Shown piece after piece: positions 59,408 through 64,000 of a stretch of DNA of 64,000 nucleotides. The DNA lies in assembly GCA_963740215.1 (NCBI GenBank), contig CAVUDJ010000019.1, positions 434,001-498,000 on the forward strand. Direction: 5' to 3'. The first letter of the stretch is position 1; each line of letters starts with the position of its first letter. Both the position numbers and the translations under genes were made by a program. The DNA comes from CAVVAL01 sp963740215 (GTDB lineage: Bacteria; Actinomycetota; Actinomycetes; Mycobacteriales; Cryptosporangiaceae). A model generated the notes under the pieces. That model saw only the letters and a program-made list of their open reading frames with translations. It searched no databases and had not been told where the DNA came from.

Positions 59408-60814
59408 TTAGACGCCGAGATCGGCCGGGATCCGGCCCGTGTGGACAGCCGCGAGCAGGGCCGCGTGGTCGCGCTCGGTCTGGTCGGCGTAGCGCACGGC
59501 GAACCGCCCGAACGCCGCGTCGAACTCCGCACCGTCCGCACTGGTCAGACCGTCGCAGTACCCGCTGACGAGCCGCGGGTCGGCCGAGTCGCCGTGGGCA
59601 CGGGCCAGCACTGCGCCGACCACCCGGGCGTAGTCGTCCAGCTCGTCGGGCTTGAGCGCGGCCGGGTCGATGGTGCCCTTCATGTCGCGGAACTGCCGGA
59701 CCAGGTACTCGCGCCCGCCGATCGTCGTCCAGCCGAGCAGGATGTCGCTGACGGTCTGCATCCACTGCTGGCCGTGGACGATCCGCTGCCCGTCGTGGCC
59801 GGTGTGGACGGGGTACCCGTCGGGCAGGTGCGGCGCGACGGCCGAGTCACGGGCCTCCTTCACCTGCATCACCAGCGCGTCCTCGCCGTTGCCGTGCAGC
59901 AGAACGACGTAGTTCCGCAGCCCGACGCTGCCCAGGCCGACGATCCGGGCCGCGACGTCCTCCACCGAGAACCGCGACAGGAGGTGCTGAAGCTCGGGGT
60001 GCAGCTGCTCGGTGTACGCCTCCAGCCCGGCCACCACCTCGTCGGCGACGGCGTCCGGCACCGGCGTGAGGATCGGCGGGTCGGGCACGAACCGCCACTC
60101 GTCGCGCTCGATCCGCTGGGTGAACTTCGCCGCGACCTTGCGGCTCGTGTTCTTCTTCGCCTTCTTGCGGACGCGGTCGAACGTGGCGGTGAGGTCGCCG
60201 ATGTTGAAGTGATCCAAGGTGTTGTGGTCGGTGGTGAGGTACCAGGCCTCCAGCACCGGCATCCCGGCCATCTCGCGCAGTGCCGCCCGGTACGTGTTGG
60301 CGCAGTCGCGGGCCGCGCGCTCGCACTGGTCGTCCGGCATGCCCGCCTCGCGTCCCGCGACGACGATGCTCGCGGCGAGGCGCTTGAGATCCCACTCCCA
60401 CGGTCCGCGGACGGTCTCGTCGAAGTCGTTGACGTCCATCACCAGGCGGCGTTCCGGTGAGGCGTAGAGGCCGAAGTTGGCGGCGTGCGCGTCGCCACAG
60501 ATCTGCGCGACAACGCCGGTGACCGGGCCGGTGCTCAGGTCGGCGGCCATCAGCCCGGCAGATCCACGGAGGAATGCGAACGGCGAGCTGACCATGCGAC
60601 CCACCCGGATCGCCGCCAGCTCGCGCAGCCGCTGCGTGTTGACCCTCTCGACCTCGCTCACCGGATCCGGCCGGTCGGCGGCGGGCTCGTGGTGTGTGTG
60701 CGTCTCGACCGGCGTGGCCTGCCGGAGCGCGTATCCGGCGGCGCGGACCTCCGCCGGGTCGAGCCAGGGCTGGAACACCCGGCTGTTGAGGCGGCGGGGC
60801 GCGGCGGCGGTCAT
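59408..60814 (-). CDS. DUF2252 protein (kinase-like fold)
   Basis: A 468-aa product. Key runs: RMVSSPFAFLRGSAGLMAAD, QICGDAHAANFGLYASPERR, VMDVNDFDETVRGPWEWDLK and WTTIGGREYLVRQFRDMKG. GDAHAANFG and NDFDE resemble the catalytic HxDxxxxN and DFD motifs of aminoglycoside-phosphotransferase-like kinases. Substrate unknown. Divergent from nucS. Confidence 0.88.
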   Translation of the reverse strand: MTAAAPRRLNSRVFQPWLDPAEVRAAGYALRQATPVETHTHHEPAADRPDPVSEVERVNTQRLRELAAIRVGRMVSSPFAFLRGSAGLMAADLSTGPVTGVVAQICGDAHAANFGLYASPERRLVMDVNDFDETVRGPWEWDLKRLAASIVVAGREAGMPDDQCERAARDCANTYRAALREMAGMPVLEAWYLTTDHNTLDHFNIGDLTATFDRVRKKAKKNTSRKVAAKFTQRIERDEWRFVPDPPILTPVPDAVADEVVAGLEAYTEQLHPELQHLLSRFSVEDVAARIVGLGSVGLRNYVVLLHGNGEDALVMQVKEARDSAVAPHLPDGYPVHTGHDGQRIVHGQQWMQTVSDILLGWTTIGGREYLVRQFRDMKGTIDPAALKPDELDDYARVVGAVLARAHGDSADPRLVSGYCDGLTSADGAEFDAAFGRFAVRYADQTERDHAALLAAVHTGRIPADLGV

Positions 60815-60925
60815 ACCGTCGACGGTAACTCCGCGCTCCAAGCGCCGTGCGTTGTATCCCCAGGTGAGAGCATTTTGTCCGTCCGAAGTCCGACAGGCTG
60901 AGGGGGATGAACTAGCCTTCGGCCC

Positions 60926-61585
60926 GTGCGCCTTGTCATCGCCCGCTGCTCCGTCGACTACGTCGGACGGCTCACCGCCCACCTCCCGATGGCCACCCGG
61001 CTGCTGCTGATCAAGGCGGACGGCTCGGTGTCCGTCCATGCCGACGACCGCGCGTACAAGCCGCTCAACTGGATGAGCCCGCCGTGCCGGCTGGAGGAGC
61101 ACGAGGGTCGCTGGACGGTGGTGAACAAGGCCGGCGAGGAGCTGCGGATCACGATCGAGGAGGTGCTGCACGACAGCACCCACGAACTGGGTGTCGATCC
61201 CGGCCTGGTCAAGGACGGCGTCGAGGCGCACCTGCAGGAGCTGCTCGCCGCGCAGATCGGGCACCTGGGGGAGGGGTACACCTTGATCCGCCGCGAGTAC
61301 CCGACGGCGATCGGCCCCGTCGACATCCTGTGCCGGGACGCGTCCGGCTGCACCGTGGCCGTCGAGATCAAGCGGCGCGGCGAGATCGACGGCGTCGAGC
61401 AGCTCACGCGGTACCTGGAACTGCTCAACCGCGATCCGCTGCTCGCGCCGGTCGCCGGTGTGTACGCGGCGCAGGTGATCAAGCCGCAGGCTCAGACACT
61501 TGCCGTCGACCGCGGGATCCGCTGCGTCACCCTCGACTACGACGCCCTTCGGGGCGTGGCGGACGATTCCCTGCGGCTGTTCTGA
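60926..61585 (+). CDS. nucS: Mismatch-specific endonuclease NucS/EndoMS
   Basis: A 219-aa product. The N-terminal dimerisation/DNA-binding domain (IARCSVDYVGRLTAHLPMAT, DDRAYKPLNWMSPP) is followed by the RecB-like nuclease: EYPTAIGPVDILCRD, VAVEIKRRGEIDGVEQLTRY and RGIRCVTLDYDALRG. It replaces MutS/MutL mismatch repair in many actinobacteria. TAGCCT at 60912-60917 precedes GTG 60926 by 8 bp. Confidence 0.95.
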   Translation: MRLVIARCSVDYVGRLTAHLPMATRLLLIKADGSVSVHADDRAYKPLNWMSPPCRLEEHEGRWTVVNKAGEELRITIEEVLHDSTHELGVDPGLVKDGVEAHLQELLAAQIGHLGEGYTLIRREYPTAIGPVDILCRDASGCTVAVEIKRRGEIDGVEQLTRYLELLNRDPLLAPVAGVYAAQVIKPQAQTLAVDRGIRCVTLDYDALRGVADDSLRLF

Positions 61586-61618
61586 TTCAGCGCTGCGGCG
61601 ATCGCAATTTCCCTCGCA

Positions 61619-61795
61619 TTACTTGGATCCGCGCGAGCGCCAGGAAAACGGGCCGGGCAGGTCGAAGCGATGGGCGCGGGCGCGTGAGTTCCAGGACCAG
61701 CGGCCGATCTTCAGACTCCAGGACGACATTCCGTTCTGCGTCATGTTCAGTCGCAGCGGGCCGAGTCGAAGCACTTTGCGGTAAAGCAGGGTCAT
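61619..61795 (-). CDS. Short DUF4236-type protein
   Basis: A 58-aa product from ATG 61795 behind GGGAGG. LYRKVLRLGPLRLNMTQNGM and GRWSWNSRARAHRFDLPG match the DUF4236 pattern (RKxxxLGPLRxNxSxxG), although it is shorter than usual. Function unknown. Confidence 0.6.
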   Translation of the reverse strand: MTLLYRKVLRLGPLRLNMTQNGMSSWSLKIGRWSWNSRARAHRFDLPGPFSWRSRGSK

Positions 61796-61852
61796 GGCGG
61801 CAACCTCCCGGAAGTGGAAAACGGATTCGCGGGCGTTTGTCGGGCGGCGCGT

Positions 61853-61895
61853 AGAGCGACACGCACCCGATCGAGGATCGGGTGCGTGTCGCTCT
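61853..61895. terminator. Bidirectional hairpin terminator
   Basis: A perfect 20-bp stem (61853-61872 with 61876-61895) and a three-base loop. It separates two small minus-strand genes. Confidence 0.75.
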
Positions 61896-61905
61896 GGCGA
61901 CCGAC

Positions 61906-62073
61906 TCAGCGGCGAGTGCGCCACCCGGCGCCGACTCCGGCCAGGTGAAGCGCGGCGAAGAGAAGGCCCGCCATCAGCAGTGTGGGGTAGTTCAACGCAT
62001 CGCCGGCGTTGATGTTGGCGAGATCGAGCAGAAGCGCGAGGCCGAAGATGACCGCGGCGACAATGGCGAGCAT
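61906..62073 (-). CDS. Small two-helix membrane protein
   Basis: A 55-aa product from ATG 62073 behind AGGAG. Two hydrophobic segments (MLAIVAAVIFGLALLLDLAN and LLMAGLLFAALHLAGVGA) and a basic end (GWRTRR). Similar orphan small proteins are widespread in actinomycetes; function unknown. Confidence 0.6.
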   Translation of the reverse strand: MLAIVAAVIFGLALLLDLANINAGDALNYPTLLMAGLLFAALHLAGVGAGWRTRR

Positions 62074-62342
62074 TGAGACTCCTGTCTCGGACGGGCCGGA
62101 CCTGTGCCGGCGAGTACCGACGTGGGTGACCGGACTGACGTAAACGATGTATGTCCGATGCCGGCGAAAAATATGCGCGCCGTTGATATCGGTTTGGTCA
62201 CCGAACCGACCCGCAGTGGGCACGGCGCTCCGCGATGTTTCGCGGGCGCGCGCTTTGGTTAACGTCACTCCGCCAGCCTCGCTGTCCCGGCTGGTTCATT
62301 ATCCGTCGTCTGGGCGCCGGATTATTCTTCCTGGAGGTAGTA

Positions 62343-62552
62343 ATGCGGTCGGGTATCGGCGGCGTGTTGGTCGTTGTCTGGTTACTCATCGGGTTCGCGG
62401 CCGTCATTCAGCGTGACTATCTCGCGGACTCCAAGTCCAACTGCGCAGAGGTGAGCAACATCCTGGTCACGGTGGTTGCAGGCCCGCTGAACTACGTCGG
62501 GTTCAACCCCAAGATCAAGTGCAACGTGGAGGCTCCGCAGCCGACCAAGTGA
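62343..62552 (+). CDS. Small membrane or exported protein
   Basis: A 69-aa product; ATG 62343 follows GGAGGT. One N-terminal hydrophobic helix (GVLVVVWLLIGFAAVIQRDY), then a short polar part with two Cys (NCAEVSN and IKCNVEA) that could form a disulfide outside the membrane. Function unknown. The 62074-62342 gap upstream shows nothing else. Confidence 0.65.
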   Translation: MRSGIGGVLVVVWLLIGFAAVIQRDYLADSKSNCAEVSNILVTVVAGPLNYVGFNPKIKCNVEAPQPTK

Positions 62553-62598
62553 GACCCGCCGGTCGGTGCGCGCAACCGTGGCTCCGCGCACCGACCGC

Positions 62599-63495
62599 TT
62601 AGGGCCCGTCTACCTCGGGTACCACGATCCGCCAGGCGCGCGGCCGTACCTGCCAGGTGCGGCCGGTGATCGGTTCGGCGAGCTCGCCGTCGGCGTTGAC
62701 CGGGATCGCCTCGCCGCTGACCTCGATGCGACTGCCGCGCAGCGTCATGACCTGATCGTGGTCCCCGTGGCGTCCGCGGCGCAGCAGCATGCCGTAGCGC
62801 AGTCGCTGGAGCGGGCCCGTCGCGTAGGAGACGACGATGTCCGCCTTGCCGTCGTCGGGCCGGGCGTCGGGGGTGAGTGGCGTCCCGCCGCCGATGCTGG
62901 TGCCGTTCCCGAGCGCGATCATGAGTACACGGCGACGGCCGTTCGCAACGACCTGCCCGTCTACCTCGATCCGCTCCCGCCAGCCGCGGCTACGCACGCC
63001 CGCGACGAGGCTCCCCACCGTGTAGGCGAGCTTGCGGAGGAACGGTTTGAGCGGCGTGGCGGTCTGCGAGGCGTCCGCACCGATGCCCAGGTGGACTGCG
63101 TTGACGACGATGCCGCCCGCGTCATCGACGAGGAGATCCATCCAGCGTTCGTGCCCGCCGAGGACGATCCGGGCGGCGGCGTCGGGGTCGGTCGGCAGGC
63201 CGAGCGTGCGGGCGAAGTCGTTGCCCGTTCCGAGCGGAATGAGCCCGACCGTGCGGCTCGCCAGCTCGTCACGACGGACCGCGGCGTCGACGAGGCAGTG
63301 CAGCGTGCCGTCGCCGCCGACCGCGACCAGGTCACGGTCAGGATGGCGCTCCAGCACAGCGTGGATGTCGTCTGGCCCGTCGACGGTGGCCACGGCGACG
63401 TCGGCGCCCTCACGGAGCGATGCCAGCGCCCTCGCGAGCGCCTCGTCGTCCGCGCTGCCGGCGGAGCTGTTGCAGATGGCAACGATGCGTCGCAT
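62599..63495 (-). CDS. Diacylglycerol kinase family lipid kinase
   Basis: A 298-aa product from ATG 63495. The catalytic GGDGT motif (LVAVGGDGTLHCLVDAAV), GLIPLGTGNDFARTLGLP and MIALGNGTSIGGG fit YegS/DgkB lipid kinases. It would phosphorylate a membrane diacylglycerol or related lipid. An AAGGGA lies eight bases before the start. Confidence 0.92.
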   Translation of the reverse strand: MRRIVAICNSSAGSADDEALARALASLREGADVAVATVDGPDDIHAVLERHPDRDLVAVGGDGTLHCLVDAAVRRDELASRTVGLIPLGTGNDFARTLGLPTDPDAAARIVLGGHERWMDLLVDDAGGIVVNAVHLGIGADASQTATPLKPFLRKLAYTVGSLVAGVRSRGWRERIEVDGQVVANGRRRVLMIALGNGTSIGGGTPLTPDARPDDGKADIVVSYATGPLQRLRYGMLLRRGRHGDHDQVMTLRGSRIEVSGEAIPVNADGELAEPITGRTWQVRPRAWRIVVPEVDGP

Positions 63496-63668
63496 GCGAT
63501 CCCTTCGTATCAAGGTCTCGGCAGCACCTACCCGGATCGAGGTCGGTTCGAATCATGAGTCCCGCGACCGTAGTTGACCGGCCGGCGCTGTACTAGCGTT
63601 TGGGGTCCCGCCCCGCCTGGGCATGCAGTGCGCGGCGGGAGGCGAGGAGGTCGCGTTGCCGGAGTCTG

Positions 63669-64000
63669 GTGCTGGGCCCGATGCTGCGCTACGTGGACGA
63701 GACCTCCGCCACGGTGTGGGTGGAGACCGACACGGCGTGCACGGTCGAGGTGCGGGCCGGCGAGCACACCGTCTCCAGCAGGACGTTCATGGTGCACGGC
63801 CACCACTACGCGCTGGTCGTACTCGACGGTCTCGAACCCGGCGCCAGCTACCCGTACACGGTGCGGCTCGACGACGCACAGGCGTGGCCGGCAGCGGACA
63901 GCGAGTTACCGCCCAGCCGGATCAGGACGATCGATCCGGCCCGTCCGCTGCGGCTGGTGTTCGGATCCTGCCGCACCAGCGTGCCGCACGACGCCGCGCA
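63669..64000 (+). CDS. PhoD-like alkaline phosphatase, N-terminal part (cut by window edge)
   Basis: The frame is open from GTG 63669 (GGAG four bases upstream) to the window end. LGPMLRYVDETSATVWVETD, ALVVLDGLEPGASYPYTVRL and LRLVFGSCRTSVP are the N-terminal Fn3-like fold and first core motif of the PhoD metallophosphatase family. No signal peptide is visible in the part shown. Confidence 0.8.
   Translation, partial: MLGPMLRYVDETSATVWVETDTACTVEVRAGEHTVSSRTFMVHGHHYALVVLDGLEPGASYPYTVRLDDAQAWPAADSELPPSRIRTIDPARPLRLVFGSCRTSVPHDAA

Overview
The window is about 70% GC with dense same-strand operons, frequent GTG starts, ATGA/GTGA stop-start overlaps and several leaderless-looking promoters. Together with NucS/EndoMS, DUF2550, an MptB-type polyprenol-mannose transferase, a MurA with Asp in place of the catalytic Cys, a MeaA-type mutase and a short epsilon subunit, this points to an actinomycete, perhaps near Micromonosporales. 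I cannot name the species.

Region 1 (1 to about 13,870) is the right-hand part of an integrated element of the actinomycete integrative type. Its integrase and excisionase genes end next to the 3' end of a tRNA-Arg(CCG). Leftward lie a replication module (prim-pol and DUF3631 helicase/primase, both broken by many single-base frameshifts), ssb, a PAPS-reductase-like gene and a DpdA-like (TGT-fold) gene. Two arrays of short direct and inverted motifs (154-242 and 10719-10854) flank this module and could be origin or operator sites. The DpdA-like gene is cut in two by an insert of about 5.1 kb (2902-8042). That insert has imperfect terminal inverted repeats and a decayed tyrosine-recombinase fragment. 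Nested in it is a 4.4 kb cassette bounded by 83-nt inverted repeats. The cassette carries a SLATT (DUF4231) membrane protein and, divergently, an 835-aa winged-helix/subtilase/TIR fusion. This is the best candidate for an undescribed, probably defensive, system. A separate low-GC cargo gene of unknown function lies at 11236-12000.

Region 2 (14 to 31 kb) is core chromosome: two DUF3105 genes around a DUF305 gene, then argS-lysA-hom-thrC, an MFS transporter, thrB, rho, rpmE, prfA-prmC-sua5-LMW phosphatase, and kptA. Aspartate-family amino-acid synthesis (lysA, hom, thrC, thrB) is thus largely grouped. The prfA/prmC pair makes and methylates RF1.

Region 3 (31 to 42.5 kb) holds an MptB-like mannosyltransferase, glyA, and the full F1Fo ATP synthase operon (atpI-like, atpZ, B, E, F, H, A, G, D, C) followed by DUF2550. 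atpE, atpH, atpG, atpD and rho each contain an apparent single-base frameshift. All are essential or highly conserved, so sequencing or assembly indels are the likeliest cause, and frameshifts elsewhere in the window should be read with that in mind.

Region 4 (42.8 to 64 kb) holds a cobalamin adenosyltransferase, murA, a 3-hydroxybutyryl-CoA dehydrogenase, a four-gene ABC-2 exporter plus two-component operon, a STAS protein, meaA (ethylmalonyl-CoA mutase type), a 940-aa TPR protein, several DUF genes (4126, 4230, 2071, 2252, 4236), nucS, a diacylglycerol-kinase-like gene and the start of a PhoD-like phosphatase.

Intergenic DNA in the core carries repeat families: four copies of a 68-nt element with hairpin-forming ends (near 14.9, 42.7, 46.2 and 59.3 kb) and two 46-bp palindromes, one inside the prmC reading frame.
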